Source: Brevibacterium aurantiacum (GTDB lineage: Bacteria; Actinomycetota; Actinomycetes; Actinomycetales; Brevibacteriaceae). From it: DNA of 64,000 nt. Location of the stretch: assembly GCF_900169065.1 (NCBI RefSeq), contig NZ_FXZB01000006.1, forward strand, positions 62,001 through 126,000. The letters are read 5' to 3'. Numbering within the stretch: the first letter of the stretch is position 1; each line of letters begins with the position of its first letter. Both the position numbers and the translations under genes were made by a program. This document shows, piece after piece, positions 42,897-52,659 of the stretch. Under the pieces are notes generated by a model. It saw only the letters and a program-made list of their open reading frames with translations, searched no databases and had not been told where the DNA came from.

Positions 42897-44577
42897 TGCA
42901 TTGACCCAAGAATTGAAGCTTCCGCCGAAGATGGACGCAGAAGCCGTCCGCATCGTCGCGCTCGGCGGCCTCGGCGAAGTCGGACGCAACATGACCGTGT
43001 TCGAGTACCACGGCAAGCTGCTCATCGTTGACTGCGGCGTCCTCTTCCCCGAAGAGGACCAGCCCGGCGTCGACCTCATTCTCCCCGACTTCGCCTACCT
43101 CGATGATCGCCTCGACGACATCGTCGGCCTCGTGCTGACCCACGGCCACGAAGACCACATCGGTGCCGTTCCCTACCTGCTGCGCCGGCGGGCCGACATC
43201 CCGATCCTCGGCTCGAAGCTGACGATCGCGCTCATCGAGGCCAAGCTCAAGGAACACCGGATCAAGCCGATCACCCGTGTGGTCAAGGAAGACGACGTCG
43301 ATCAGCTCGGTCCCTTCGACCTCGAGTTCGTCGCCGTCAACCACTCGATCCCCGACGCCCTCGCGGTCTTCATCCGCACCGGCGCCGGAAATATCCTCCA
43401 CACCGGCGACTTCAAGATGGACCAGCTCCCTCTCGACGGCCGGATCACTGACCTGCGCGCCTTCGCCCGCCTCGGCGAAGAAGGCGTGGACCTGTTCATG
43501 ACGGACTCGACGAACGCCGAGGTCCCCGGGTTCACCGCCCTGGAGAAGGACATCGGACCGGTTCTCGAGAACCTCTTCGGTCACGCCGAGCGTCGCATCA
43601 TCGTCGCCTCGTTCTCCTCGCACATCCACCGCGTCCAGCAGGTGCTCAACGCCGCAGACGCGCACGGCCGCAAGGTTGCCCTCGTCGGTCGCTCGATGGT
43701 GCGCAACATGAAGATCGCCGAAGACCTCGGCTACCTCGAGGTTCCGCGCGGTGCCCTCATCGACATCAAAGAGGTCGACAAACTCCCCGATGACCAGGTC
43801 GTGCTCATGTGCACCGGTTCGCAGGGTGAGCCGATGGCCGCGCTCTCACGCATGGCCAACCGCAGCCACCGCGTCGAGGTGGGCGACGGCGACACCGTCA
43901 TCCTCGCCTCCTCGCTCATCCCCGGCAACGAGAACTCAGTGTTCAAGGTCATCAATGGGCTGATGAAGCTGGGCGCCAACGTCATCTCGAAGGCAGACGC
44001 CAAGATCCACGTCTCCGGACACGCTTCCGGCGGCGAGCTGCTCTACTGCTACAACATCGTCAAGCCGCGCGGCGTCATGCCCGTCCACGGTGAATGGCGA
44101 CACATGCTGGCCAACGCCAGGCACGCCGAGGCGACCGGAGTGAACCCGGACAACATCGTCCTGGCCGATGACGGTTGGGTCGTCGACCTCAAGGACGGCC
44201 ACGCCGAGGTTGTGGGTGCAGTGGACTGCAACTTCGTCTTCGTCGACGGCTCCTCGGTCGGTGAGATCACCGAGGCGGACCTCAAGGACCGTCTCGTGCT
44301 CTCCGGCGAAGGCTTCGTCACGATCTTCATGGCCATCAACAGCCAGACCAAGTCCCTCATCGCCGGGCCCGAGATCCATGCCCGCGGTGTGGCCGAATCC
44401 GATTCGGTCTTCGACTCGATCATGCCGAAGGTCACCAAGGCCGTCGAAGACGCCCTCAAGGACGGAACGACGGACCAGTACCAGCTGCAGCAGGTCGTAC
44501 GCCGCACGGTGGGACGCTGGGCGTCCTCGAAGCTGCGTCGCAAGCCGATGATCGTCCCCATGGTCGTCATCGTCTGA
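42889..44577 (+). CDS. rnj: Ribonuclease J
   Basis: 5'-3' exo- and endoribonuclease of the metallo-beta-lactamase/beta-CASP family, central in mRNA decay and rRNA maturation. 562 residues. Metal motif HGHEDHIGAVPY (about 83), HTGDFKMD, then beta-CASP motifs (MTDSTNAEVPG; ASFSSHIHRVQQ; CTGSQGEPMAALSRMA; HVSGHAS). C-terminal domain ends ASSKLRRKPMIVPMVV. The GTG at 42889 overlaps the dapA stop and has CAGGAG 11 nt upstream. The dapA-rnj pair is conserved in actinobacteria, but here ftsK is 16 kb further on instead of adjacent. Confidence 0.95.
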   Translation: MNNALTQELKLPPKMDAEAVRIVALGGLGEVGRNMTVFEYHGKLLIVDCGVLFPEEDQPGVDLILPDFAYLDDRLDDIVGLVLTHGHEDHIGAVPYLLRRRADIPILGSKLTIALIEAKLKEHRIKPITRVVKEDDVDQLGPFDLEFVAVNHSIPDALAVFIRTGAGNILHTGDFKMDQLPLDGRITDLRAFARLGEEGVDLFMTDSTNAEVPGFTALEKDIGPVLENLFGHAERRIIVASFSSHIHRVQQVLNAADAHGRKVALVGRSMVRNMKIAEDLGYLEVPRGALIDIKEVDKLPDDQVVLMCTGSQGEPMAALSRMANRSHRVEVGDGDTVILASSLIPGNENSVFKVINGLMKLGANVISKADAKIHVSGHASGGELLYCYNIVKPRGVMPVHGEWRHMLANARHAEATGVNPDNIVLADDGWVVDLKDGHAEVVGAVDCNFVFVDGSSVGEITEADLKDRLVLSGEGFVTIFMAINSQTKSLIAGPEIHARGVAESDSVFDSIMPKVTKAVEDALKDGTTDQYQLQQVVRRTVGRWASSKLRRKPMIVPMVVIV

Positions 44578-44601
44578 GTTCGTTCGACCACGCACATACA
44601 G

Positions 44602-44644
44602 TTCGCCCGCGGTAACCCTCACAGGAGGGTCCACCGCGGGCGAA
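44602..44644. terminator. Bidirectional terminator between rnj and the permease gene
   Basis: Perfect 12-nt arms (44602-44613 and 44633-44644) with an inner ACCCT/AGGGT helix. It lies between convergent stops, 24 nt after rnj and 33 nt before the permease stop on the other strand. Confidence 0.75.
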
Positions 44645-44677
44645 GTGCATCTCAGGGCCCGGCCGGAGGTCGTCGCC

Positions 44678-46513
44678 TCAGTCCTCGACTGCCTTCTCCT
44701 TGGGTCGTGGCGTCTCGGCCACGAGTTCCTTGCCAGGTGACTTCCGGGCGAGGACGACGGCAACGATGAGTCCCACAAGGACTGCACCGAAGACGATCGT
44801 TCCCGAATTGAACCCGAGTCCGTTGATGCCGATGAAGGCCAGAGCACCGGCGGTCAGGGAGTAGACGAGCATCGGAATGGAGGTGCGCCTGATGAGCTCT
44901 CCTTCACGCCCGACCAGACCGACCGTCGCCGAGGCGGCGACGACATTGTGGACGGCGACCATGTTTCCGGCCGCTCCGCCCACGGCCTGCGCGGCGACGA
45001 CCGTTTCGGGACTGGCAGCCCCGATCGCCGATCCGGTGGAGAACTGGAACTGCGAGAACATGATGTTCGAGACCGTGTTCGAACCGGCGACGAAGGCGCC
45101 CAGGGCACCGACGAACGGAGCCAACAGCGGCCAGCCGCTGCCGACGGTACTCGCGGCCGCCTCGGCGAGGGTCACCGGCATCGAGTCCAAACCGGAGGCG
45201 TTGTAGTCGCTGCCGGAGTTGATGAACACGCGCACCAAGGGCAGTGAACACAGCAGCGCCACGGCGGCGCCGGCGATCTGCGAACCTGCGATCTTCCACG
45301 AGCCGGCGATCTGAGAGCCGGTCATCCGGTGGATGAGATAGGTGCAGAGGCAGGCGATGACGAAGATGAAGCCCGGGGACCACAGGAGGTCCATATCCGA
45401 ACTGATCGCGGTGCCGAAGATCTCCTTGACCTTGATGACGGCAGGCCCGGTGAGGAATTCCTTGACCGGGGGCACGTTGCGAGTGAAGAGCAGGAGCGCG
45501 ACGACGATGAGGTAGGGCGACCACGCGCGGATCATCGACATCTTCTTCGTCAGCTCCGCTGCCTCATCGGCCGGGTCCACGGTGCCCATCCAGTGTTTGG
45601 GCCACATCTCACGCGGGGCGAAGTCCCAGGTCTTCTTCGGCATGAGGAATCCGGCTTTGCTGGCCGAGACCACGATCGCCAAACCGACGAGGCCGCCGAT
45701 GAGCGAGGGGAATTCAGGCCCGAGCAGGTTGGCCACGAGGAGGTAGGGCACGATCATGGCCAGGGCCGAGAAGATAGCGAACGGCGCGATCGCCAGACCG
45801 TCGGCGAAGCGCCTGTTGCGGCCGAAGAATCCGGTCATCAGGCAGGACAGCAGAAGCGGGATGAGGATTCCGCAGATGCCGTGCATGAGGGCGACCTGGG
45901 CGGCAGTGTGGGCGATGAATTCGGATTGGCTGAGACCGAGTTCGGACGCTCTTGCCGCGACATCGGCAGACATGCTGCCGTCTTCCTTCGACAGCCCGGT
46001 GCCGATTCCGACGATCATGGGTGTTCCCACAGCACCGAAGCTCACCGGTGTGGACTGGATGATGAGACCGGCGAGGACCGCTGCGATGGCGGGGAAGCCG
46101 AGGGCGAGCAGCAGCGGTGCAACCACTGCGGCGGGTGTGCCGAAGCCGGCTGCGCCTTCGATGAAGGAACCGAAGAGCCAGGCGATGATGATGACCTGGA
46201 CACGTCGATCCGGAGAGATCGAGACGAAGCCGGCGCGAATCGTCTGGATTGCTCCCGATCGTGTGACGGTGGCCAGGAGCAGGAGGGCGCCGAAGACGAT
46301 CCACAGCAGCCCGATCGCGGTGAGCAGGCCTTGGACCACCGAAGCGCTGATCGTCACCCAGTCGATCTGCCACGCGAAGTTCGCGACGAGTGCGGCAGCG
46401 ACCAGGCCGATCGGCATGGCATATTTCGCGGGCCAGCGAAACCCGATGAGCAGGATTCCTGCCAGGAGGATGGGGGCGAGCGCAAGAAGCGCCGCGACAG
46501 CGAGGTTGTCCAT
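44678..46513 (-). CDS. LctP-family permease (L-lactate / glycolate:H+ symporter)
   Basis: About 611 residues with twelve or more membrane segments. Family marks: [28 protein letters not shown] in parts (about 95-120), [16 protein letters not shown], and near the end [18 protein letters not shown] and [17 protein letters not shown]. LctP/LldP and GlcA carry L-lactate, D-lactate and glycolate. Because the divergent genes encode glycolate oxidation and malate synthase, a glycolate (GlcA-like) role is favoured. ATG 46513 gives the natural hydrophobic start [14 protein letters not shown]. In-frame ATGs at 46534, 46564 and 46627 would add a polar leader; none has a strong RBS. Confidence 0.88.
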   Translation of the reverse strand: MDNLAVAALLALAPILLAGILLIGFRWPAKYAMPIGLVAAALVANFAWQIDWVTISASVVQGLLTAIGLLWIVFGALLLLATVTRSGAIQTIRAGFVSISPDRRVQVIIIAWLFGSFIEGAAGFGTPAAVVAPLLLALGFPAIAAVLAGLIIQSTPVSFGAVGTPMIVGIGTGLSKEDGSMSADVAARASELGLSQSEFIAHTAAQVALMHGICGILIPLLLSCLMTGFFGRNRRFADGLAIAPFAIFSALAMIVPYLLVANLLGPEFPSLIGGLVGLAIVVSASKAGFLMPKKTWDFAPREMWPKHWMGTVDPADEAAELTKKMSMIRAWSPYLIVVALLLFTRNVPPVKEFLTGPAVIKVKEIFGTAISSDMDLLWSPGFIFVIACLCTYLIHRMTGSQIAGSWKIAGSQIAGAAVALLCSLPLVRVFINSGSDYNASGLDSMPVTLAEAAASTVGSGWPLLAPFVGALGAFVAGSNTVSNIMFSQFQFSTGSAIGAASPETVVAAQAVGGAAGNMVAVHNVVAASATVGLVGREGELIRRTSIPMLVYSLTAGALAFIGINGLGFNSGTIVFGAVLVGLIVAVVLARKSPGKELVAETPRPKEKAVED

Positions 46514-46825
46514 CGTGAATCCGATCCGCGGCATCGTTGCCGCTTGGTCGAGGAGTCCGCCCATCTCTGATCGGTTGATCAGCAGACGATGTGGTGCCGA
46601 CTCCGCAAACGAAGTACCTGGCTTCATCGTGCCTGGTGGATTGTTGTACCGTCAAGGGAATCCTGCGTCTCACCTCGAGGGAAGCGTTTGACGAGATGTG
46701 CATCACCTCCTATTCTTTTCGTTGTGTGAACAATAAATTTCACGATGTGAAAGTTTCGCAGGCTAAACCCCGTTGCCAGCGATCAGCGATGCACTAGTGA
46801 AAGTGCCGAATAAGGAGAACCACCG
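46514..46825. other. Divergent regulatory region between permease and malate synthase
   Basis: 312 nt. The centre (about 46705-46760) is AT-rich and contains the GTGAA half-sites described separately. A GCACT/AGTGC small hairpin (46791-46806) lies 20 nt before the malate synthase start. No gene was recognised in it unless the permease starts further upstream. Confidence 0.55.
46726..46752 (+). promoter_or_regulatory. GTGAA / TTTCAC / GTGAAA operator cluster
   Basis: GTGAA (46726-46730) pairs with TTCAC (46739-46743) across 8 nt. TTTCAC (46738-46743) pairs perfectly with GTGAAA (46747-46752) across 3 nt. Three alternating half-sites in 27 nt between divergent permease and malate synthase genes point to a shared regulator binding site. 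No regulator gene is adjacent. Confidence 0.5.
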
Positions 46826-48430
46826 ATGACTGCTCAAATCGAGAATCTGGATATTCCAGAAGGCATGGAGATCACCGGCGAACTGCCGGACGGGGCAGAG
46901 AAGGTGCTCACCCCGAAGGCCCTCGAACTCATCGTCGAGCTGAACCGGAAGTTCAATGGGGTCCGCCTCGAACGACTGGAGGCTCGCAAGGAGCGCCAGG
47001 CGCAGATTGCCGCCGGCGCTGATCTGGACTTCCTCCCGGAGACCGCTGAGATCCGCAATGATCCCAGCTGGCAGGTCGCACCGCCGGCCCCGGGTCTCGA
47101 AGACCGTCGCGTCGAGGTCACCGGCCCCACCTACAAGAAGATGACGATCAACGCCCTGAACTCCGGCGCCAAGGTGTGGCTGGCCGATCAGGAAGACGCA
47201 AACACCCCGCAGTGGGATTCGGTCATCGGCGGCCAGGTCAACCTGCTCGACTCCCTGACCCGCGAGATCGACTTCACCTCACCAGAGGGCAAGTCCTACA
47301 CGCTGGCTCCCGACGAGGAACTGCCGACCATCGTCGTGCGTCCTCGCGGCTGGCACATGCCGGAGAAGCACATCCTCGTCGACGGTGAAGAGGCCTCGGG
47401 CTCCCTCGTGGACTTCGCCCTCTACTTCTCCACCGCCGGGCAGATCCAGATCGAGAAGGGCAAGGGTCCCTACTTCTACCTGCCGAAGATGGAATCCCAC
47501 CTCGAAGCGCGACTGTGGAACCAGGTCTTCGACCATGCCGAGGACGCCTTCGGCCTGGCACGCGGGACCATCCGCGCCACCGTGCTCATCGAAACCTACC
47601 CGGCCGCCTTCGAGATGGAGGAGATTCTCTACGAACTGCGTGAGCACTCCTCAGGTCTCAACGCCGGCCGCTGGGACTACATCTTCTCCGTGATCAAGAA
47701 CTTCCGGTCCCGCGGCTCTGACTACCTGCTGCCCGACCGTTCGGATGTCACGATGACGGTGCCGTTCATGCGCGCCTACACCGAACTCCTCGTGCGCACC
47801 TGCCACAAGCGCGGTGCCCACGCGATCGGCGGCATGTCCGCCTTCGTTCCCTCCAAGGACAAGGACGAGAACGAGGCCGCCTTCAACAAGGTCCGCGAGG
47901 ACAAGTCCCGTGAGGCCAGCAAGGGCTTCGACGGCTCCTGGGTCGCCCACCCCGGCATGGTCGCCCTCTGCAAGGAGGTCTTCACCGAGACACTGGGTGA
48001 GAACCCCAACCAGATCGAGAACAAGCGCGAAGACGTCTCCGTCGCCGCCGCCGATCTCCTCGACGTGAAGTCGACACCCGGCTCCATCACCGAGGCCGGC
48101 CTGCGCACCAACGTCAACGTCGGCATCCAGTACCTGCGCGCCTGGCTCGAAGGCAACGGTGCGGTCGCCATCCACGGACTCATGGAGGACGCGGCCACCG
48201 CCGAGATCTCCCGCTCCCAGGTATGGCAGTGGATGGACGCCGGAGTCGAACTCGACACCGGAGTCACCGTCACCGGCGACCTCGTCCGCCAGATCGTGTC
48301 CGAAGAGGTCGCGAAGCTGCCCGGTGAGGAAGCGGACTGGAAGGACGCCACCGACACGTTCCTGTCAGTGGCCGTCGCCGACGAATACGTCGACTTCCTG
48401 ACCCTGCCGGCATACGCCCGTATGCCCTGA
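46826..48430 (+). CDS. aceB: Malate synthase (A type)
   Basis: Condenses glyoxylate with acetyl-CoA to malate. 534 residues, the length of malate synthase A rather than the 720-residue G type. Seen: APPAPGLEDRRVEVTGP near the start, VWLADQEDANTPQW (about 115), PRGWHMPEKH, the loop ATVLIETYPAAFEMEEILYELREH in parts, TVPFMRAYTELLVRTCHKRGAHAIGGM in parts (about 310-335), and GLMEDAATAEISRSQVWQW at the end. AAGGAG lies 8 nt before the ATG. With glcDEF just downstream it would consume the glyoxylate produced there. Confidence 0.95.
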   Translation: MTAQIENLDIPEGMEITGELPDGAEKVLTPKALELIVELNRKFNGVRLERLEARKERQAQIAAGADLDFLPETAEIRNDPSWQVAPPAPGLEDRRVEVTGPTYKKMTINALNSGAKVWLADQEDANTPQWDSVIGGQVNLLDSLTREIDFTSPEGKSYTLAPDEELPTIVVRPRGWHMPEKHILVDGEEASGSLVDFALYFSTAGQIQIEKGKGPYFYLPKMESHLEARLWNQVFDHAEDAFGLARGTIRATVLIETYPAAFEMEEILYELREHSSGLNAGRWDYIFSVIKNFRSRGSDYLLPDRSDVTMTVPFMRAYTELLVRTCHKRGAHAIGGMSAFVPSKDKDENEAAFNKVREDKSREASKGFDGSWVAHPGMVALCKEVFTETLGENPNQIENKREDVSVAAADLLDVKSTPGSITEAGLRTNVNVGIQYLRAWLEGNGAVAIHGLMEDAATAEISRSQVWQWMDAGVELDTGVTVTGDLVRQIVSEEVAKLPGEEADWKDATDTFLSVAVADEYVDFLTLPAYARMP

Positions 48431-48474
48431 GTTTCGGTCCCCTGAGTCTCCACGGTTCAGGAGTCTCACCAGGT

Positions 48475-48524
48475 AAGAACGCCGTCGAAAATGTGCCCCG
48501 CAGCACATTTTCGGCGGCGTTCTT
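48475..48524 (+). terminator. Strong hairpin between aceB and glcD
   Basis: A 22-bp stem (48475-48496 with 48503-48524) with one G-T wobble and a 6-nt loop. It begins 44 nt after the aceB stop. There is no T tract. It should reduce read-through from aceB into glcDEF. Confidence 0.75.
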
Positions 48525-48560
48525 CGCTAAGCTCGACATCATCGACGCAAGGAGGCGGGA

Positions 48561-50027
48561 GTGGACATGAGCAGCATCGAATCGGTCCTCACACGGATCG
48601 AACCGCATTTGCCACCAGGGGCGATCGTCACCGACGAGAACGAACGCAAGACCTACGAATGCGATGGCCTGGCGGTGCACAGGACCGTCCCAGCCCTGGT
48701 CATCCGCGTCACCTCCACCGCCGAGGTGGCCCTGACCGTGGGTGCCTGCCATGAGTTCGATGTCCCCTTCGTCGCCCGCGGTTCGGGCACCGGTCTCTCC
48801 GGTGGAGCCCAACCCCATGCGGAGGGCGTGCTCATCGTCATGTCGACGATGCGAGACATCCTCGACATCGATCCTCTCGCCCAGCGTGCCATCGTGCAGC
48901 CCGGAGTCATCAACCTCAATCTCTCCAATGAGGCCAACCCGGGCGGCTACTACTTCGCCCCGGACCCCTCAAGCCAGAGCGTGTGCTCGATCGGCGGCAA
49001 TGTCGCCGAGAACTCCGGCGGCGCCCACTGCCTCAAATACGGGTTCACCACCAACCACGTCACCGGCGTCACCCTCGTCACCGCCCGCGGCGACATCGTC
49101 GAGATCGGGGGAGACGCCCCCGAATACCCCGGCTACGACCTCCTCGGCGTGCTCTGCGGATCCGAGGGGACACTGGGCATCGTCACTGAGGTGACCGTGC
49201 GACTGACCCGCCTGCCCGAGGCAGTGGAGACGTTGCTCATCGGATTCGAGTCCACCGATGCCGCCGGTGAGGCAGTCAGCGACATCATCTCCGCGGGAAT
49301 CATGCCCGCGGCCATCGAGATGATGGATGCCCTGGCCATCGAGGCCGCCGAGAAGGCCGTGGCCTGCAATTATCCCGAGGGTGCCGGTGCCGTCCTCGTC
49401 GTCGAACTCGACGGTCCCGCCATCGACGTCGACCTCGAGCGTGAGACGGTCATCGCCCGGGCGAAGGACCATGGGGCCGGAGAGATCAGGGTCGCCGTGG
49501 ACAATGTCGAACGCGGCCTGATCTGGAAGGGCCGCAAGTCCGCCTTCGCAGCCGTTGGCCGGATCAGCCCCGACTACATCGTCCAAGACGGGGTCATCCC
49601 ACGGTCCCGGCTCGGGCCTGTGCTCGCCTCGATCTCCACGATCGCGGAGGAATGCGGGGTCCGCGTGGCCAACGTCTTCCATGCCGGCGACGGCAACCTG
49701 CATCCGCTCGTGCTCTTCGACGGTAGCGTGGAAGGCCAGACCGAACTGGCCGAGACCGCCTCGGGGCGCATCCTCGACCTGTGCCTGAGTGAAGGCGGGT
49801 CGATCACCGGTGAACACGGGGTCGGTTCCGACAAGGCCAAATTCATGCCGCGCATGTTCACCAACGACGACCTCGATACCATGCAGATCCTGCGCTGTGC
49901 CTTCGACCCGAACCATCTGTCCAACCCGGGCAAGGTCTTCCCGACTCCACGGCTGTGCGGGGAACCACCTCGGCGAACATCGGGGGAGCACCCACTGCAG
50001 GCAGCAGGAAAGGCGGAGCTGTTTTGA
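48561..50027 (+). CDS. glcD: Glycolate oxidase subunit GlcD (FAD-linked)
   Basis: FAD subunit of the three-part glycolate dehydrogenase that oxidises glycolate (and D-lactate) to glyoxylate, passing electrons to the quinone pool. 488 residues. PCMH-type FAD domain: VARGSGTGLSGGA (about 72-84), NVAENSGGAHCLKYG, GYDLLGVLCGSEGTLGIVTEV. C-terminal FAD-oxidase domain with VFHAGDGNLHPLVLFD and GEHGVGSDKAKFM (about 417). GTG 48561 is chosen with AAGGAGG 5 nt upstream; ATG 48567 is two codons on. The stop overlaps the glcE start (TTGA). Confidence 0.93.
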   Translation: MDMSSIESVLTRIEPHLPPGAIVTDENERKTYECDGLAVHRTVPALVIRVTSTAEVALTVGACHEFDVPFVARGSGTGLSGGAQPHAEGVLIVMSTMRDILDIDPLAQRAIVQPGVINLNLSNEANPGGYYFAPDPSSQSVCSIGGNVAENSGGAHCLKYGFTTNHVTGVTLVTARGDIVEIGGDAPEYPGYDLLGVLCGSEGTLGIVTEVTVRLTRLPEAVETLLIGFESTDAAGEAVSDIISAGIMPAAIEMMDALAIEAAEKAVACNYPEGAGAVLVVELDGPAIDVDLERETVIARAKDHGAGEIRVAVDNVERGLIWKGRKSAFAAVGRISPDYIVQDGVIPRSRLGPVLASISTIAEECGVRVANVFHAGDGNLHPLVLFDGSVEGQTELAETASGRILDLCLSEGGSITGEHGVGSDKAKFMPRMFTNDDLDTMQILRCAFDPNHLSNPGKVFPTPRLCGEPPRRTSGEHPLQAAGKAELF

Positions 50028-51175
50028 CCGAAGAACTTCCCCGGATGGCCCGGCCCGAGAGCGTTGAGGAACTGTCCGAGCTCGTGGCCCGCGCCCATCG
50101 CGAATCTCGCACCATCGCCGTCTACGGCGGCGGGACCGCGCTCGATGACCACCCTCCGGGTCACACCCCGGGTCTCCTCATCGACATGGGAGGCCTCAAC
50201 CAGGTCATCGAACACTCACCCGGGGACCTCATCCTCGTCGCCGGGGCCGGAGCCACGATCGCCGAACTCAATGCCGTCGCCGAGACCGGGGACCAAGAGC
50301 TCCTGCCGGACTTTCCCGCCGATCGCACCGATTCAGGCTCGACGTTGGGCGGTGCCATCGCCACCCGGGCCGTGGGACCGCGCCGCATCGGACGGCTGCC
50401 GCTGCGTGAAGTCGTCCTCGGCGTCACTGTCGTCCTCGCCGACGGAACCATCGCGAAGGCCGGTGGCAAGGTCGTCAAGAACGTCGCCGGCTACGACCTC
50501 GCCAAACTCATGACTGGTTCCTGGGGCACCCTGGGCATCATCGCCAGTGCCGCGCTCCGGCTCTACCCGAAGCCCCAGACCCAGGGATACGTCGAGATCC
50601 CCGGCGCCGAGGCGGCACTCGAAGTCATCGGCTCCCAGGTGGCTCCGGCCGCTGTGGAGATCGACCGGTCCCCGGGCGGACAAGCGTCGACCGTGGTCAT
50701 GGTCGAAGGACTCGAAGAATCCGTCGCTTCGCGCACCGAGAGCATCGTCAGCGCCTACCCGGGCGCTCAGCGGTGCGTCGAGCCGAGCTGGTGGGCACGG
50801 CGGGCCCAGGCTCCGGTGACCATCCGGGCTTCGGTGTCTCCTGCACTGGTTCCCCAGCTGGTCGGGGAGATCGCCCGCCTCGAGGACACCATCGGCTACC
50901 CGATTCAGCTGCGCGGGTCCGCCATGGGTGTCTTCGATCTGGGCATCGGCGACCTCGACTCGGACCCCACGATCGCGACCCGAGTGGTTCTCGAACACCT
51001 GCGCTCCTGGGGTCAGAAGCAGCTGAGCGCGACCGTGCTCTGTGCCCCCGCCTCGGTGTGGGGCGACGTCGATGCGTGGGGCGAGATCCCCGGAGTCGGG
51101 CTCATGCGCACCATCAAGGACCAGTTCGATCCGGACGGTCTGCTCTCACCCGGACGTGGAATAGGAGGACTGTGA
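50024..51175 (+). CDS. glcE: Glycolate oxidase subunit GlcE (FAD-binding)
   Basis: 383 residues. PCMH FAD-binding domain: IAVYGGGTALDD (about 31-42), GDLILVAGAGATIAELNAV, DSGSTLGGAIATRAVGPRR, GKVVKNVAGYDLAKLMTGSWGTLG in parts. The C-terminal half is shorter than in GlcD, as expected. TTG start at 50024 overlaps the glcD stop and has GGAG 5 nt upstream. The frame stays open further up to 49955, but only in the phase of a shadow of glcD. The stop overlaps the glcF ATG (TGATG). Confidence 0.92.
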   Translation: MTEELPRMARPESVEELSELVARAHRESRTIAVYGGGTALDDHPPGHTPGLLIDMGGLNQVIEHSPGDLILVAGAGATIAELNAVAETGDQELLPDFPADRTDSGSTLGGAIATRAVGPRRIGRLPLREVVLGVTVVLADGTIAKAGGKVVKNVAGYDLAKLMTGSWGTLGIIASAALRLYPKPQTQGYVEIPGAEAALEVIGSQVAPAAVEIDRSPGGQASTVVMVEGLEESVASRTESIVSAYPGAQRCVEPSWWARRAQAPVTIRASVSPALVPQLVGEIARLEDTIGYPIQLRGSAMGVFDLGIGDLDSDPTIATRVVLEHLRSWGQKQLSATVLCAPASVWGDVDAWGEIPGVGLMRTIKDQFDPDGLLSPGRGIGGL

Positions 51176-52647
51176 TGTCATGCGATTGCGGTGGCGCAGG
51201 AGGCTGCCAGGGCGGCGGAGCGCCCAAGGAGACGAGCGGACCGACACCGCTGGAAGCCACGATGGCGACCGCGGGCCAGGCCACGATGGAGATGGCCCCG
51301 CCGACCATGGACCATTCGGCCTTCGACGTCTTCAACCCACCGGACCCGGGGCTGATCGCCGACTGCGTCCACTGCGGCTTCTGCCTTCCCGCCTGCCCGA
51401 CCTACCAGCTGTGGGGCAATGAGGAAGACTCACCGCGCGGGCGCATCTACCTGATGGAGAAGGGCCTGGAAGAGGGTCCGATGACCGCCTCGATGGTCGA
51501 GCACTTCGACGCCTGCCTGGGCTGCATGGCCTGCGTCAGCGCCTGCCCGTCCGGAGTCCAGTACGACAAACTCATCGAAGCCACCCGCGGTCAGGTCGAA
51601 CGCAACGGAAAAGAGCACCGCAGCCGCGCCGAGGTGGCCCTGCGGGAGGCCATCTTCCAGCTGTTCCCGTACCCGGACCGTCTCAAGACCCTGCTGGCAC
51701 CGCTCAAGCTCTACCAGCGGACGGGACTGTCGAATGTCATCCGCAAGTCCAAGGTCCTCGAGAAGCTCTCACCGACCCTGGCCACGATGGAGGCCATCGC
51801 ACCGCCGGTGACGAAGAAGGTCACCATTCCCGCCACGAACCCGCCACGCTCTGCCGAAGGAGAGGCGCTGCCGGTCAGAGCCCGGGTGGGGATGCTGCTC
51901 GGCTGTGTGCAGCGGACCTTCTACCCGCAGGTGAATGCCGCCACTGTGCGCGTGCTCAACATGGAGGGCTGTGAGGTCGTCGTGCCGCAGTCACAGGGCT
52001 GCTGCGGGGCACTGTCGGTCCATGCCGGGCGCAGCGAGGAAGGTGAGGACTTCGCGCGCAGGATCGTGGACACATTCACCTCGGCGGAGGTGGGCTATCT
52101 CGTCGTCAACTCCGCAGGCTGCGGATCGACGATGAAGGAATACGCCGACATCCTCGCCGATGACCCCGCCTATGCCCAGCGCGCGAAGGAGCTGGCGGAC
52201 AAGGTCAGAGACGTCACCGAGATCCTCGTCGAACTCGGACCCAGCGCACCACGGCATCCGGTGGCCGAGGGCGGACTGCGGGTGGCCTACCACGATGCCT
52301 GCCACCTCTCCCATGCCCAAGGAGTGCGCAATCCACCACGTGAACTCCTGGGCCAGATCCCCGGGATCGAACTGGCTGCGATCAAGGATGCCGACACCTG
52401 CTGCGGATCGGCTGGCATCTACAACCTCGTGCGCCCGGAGACGGCCCGCGAACTCGGGGATAAGAAGGCCACGAACATCGCCGCCACCAATGCCGCACTG
52501 GTTGTCACCGGCAATCCGGGGTGTCTGCTGCAGGTCACGGACGCTCTGCGCAGGCAGGGCGAGGCGACGCTGCCGACAGCGCACACGATCGAACTCCTCG
52601 ACGCCTCACTCACCGGGGCAGGTGCCGGGGAACTGCTGGCACGCTGA
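51175..52647 (+). CDS. glcF: Glycolate oxidase iron-sulfur subunit GlcF, with Cys-rich N-terminal extension
   Basis: 490 residues. Two [4Fe-4S] ferredoxin motifs: CVHCGFCLPACP (from residue 64) and CLGCMACVSACP (from about 114). Two C-terminal CCG domains: GCCGALSVHAG and TCCGSAGIYN, with AYHDACHLSHAQG between. It transfers electrons from GlcD/GlcE to the membrane. Unlike typical GlcF, whose first cluster motif is near residue 20, this one has about 45 extra residues starting MSCDCGGAGGCQGGG, with three Cys. The ATG at 51175 overlaps the glcE stop and has AGGAGG 7 nt upstream, so the extension is real unless an internal start is used. Confidence 0.93.
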   Translation: MSCDCGGAGGCQGGGAPKETSGPTPLEATMATAGQATMEMAPPTMDHSAFDVFNPPDPGLIADCVHCGFCLPACPTYQLWGNEEDSPRGRIYLMEKGLEEGPMTASMVEHFDACLGCMACVSACPSGVQYDKLIEATRGQVERNGKEHRSRAEVALREAIFQLFPYPDRLKTLLAPLKLYQRTGLSNVIRKSKVLEKLSPTLATMEAIAPPVTKKVTIPATNPPRSAEGEALPVRARVGMLLGCVQRTFYPQVNAATVRVLNMEGCEVVVPQSQGCCGALSVHAGRSEEGEDFARRIVDTFTSAEVGYLVVNSAGCGSTMKEYADILADDPAYAQRAKELADKVRDVTEILVELGPSAPRHPVAEGGLRVAYHDACHLSHAQGVRNPPRELLGQIPGIELAAIKDADTCCGSAGIYNLVRPETARELGDKKATNIAATNAALVVTGNPGCLLQVTDALRRQGEATLPTAHTIELLDASLTGAGAGELLAR

Positions 52648-52659
52648 GGCCCTCGGGCC

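Noticed and set aside
45329..46570. 413-codon plus-strand frame opposite the permease
   Set aside because: Glu/Asp/Arg/His-rich shadow; the minus strand shows all LctP motifs.
50773..51174. Frame open upstream of glcF as part of glcF
   Set aside because: It only reads glcE in another phase; ATG 51175 has AGGAGG and overlaps the glcE stop.
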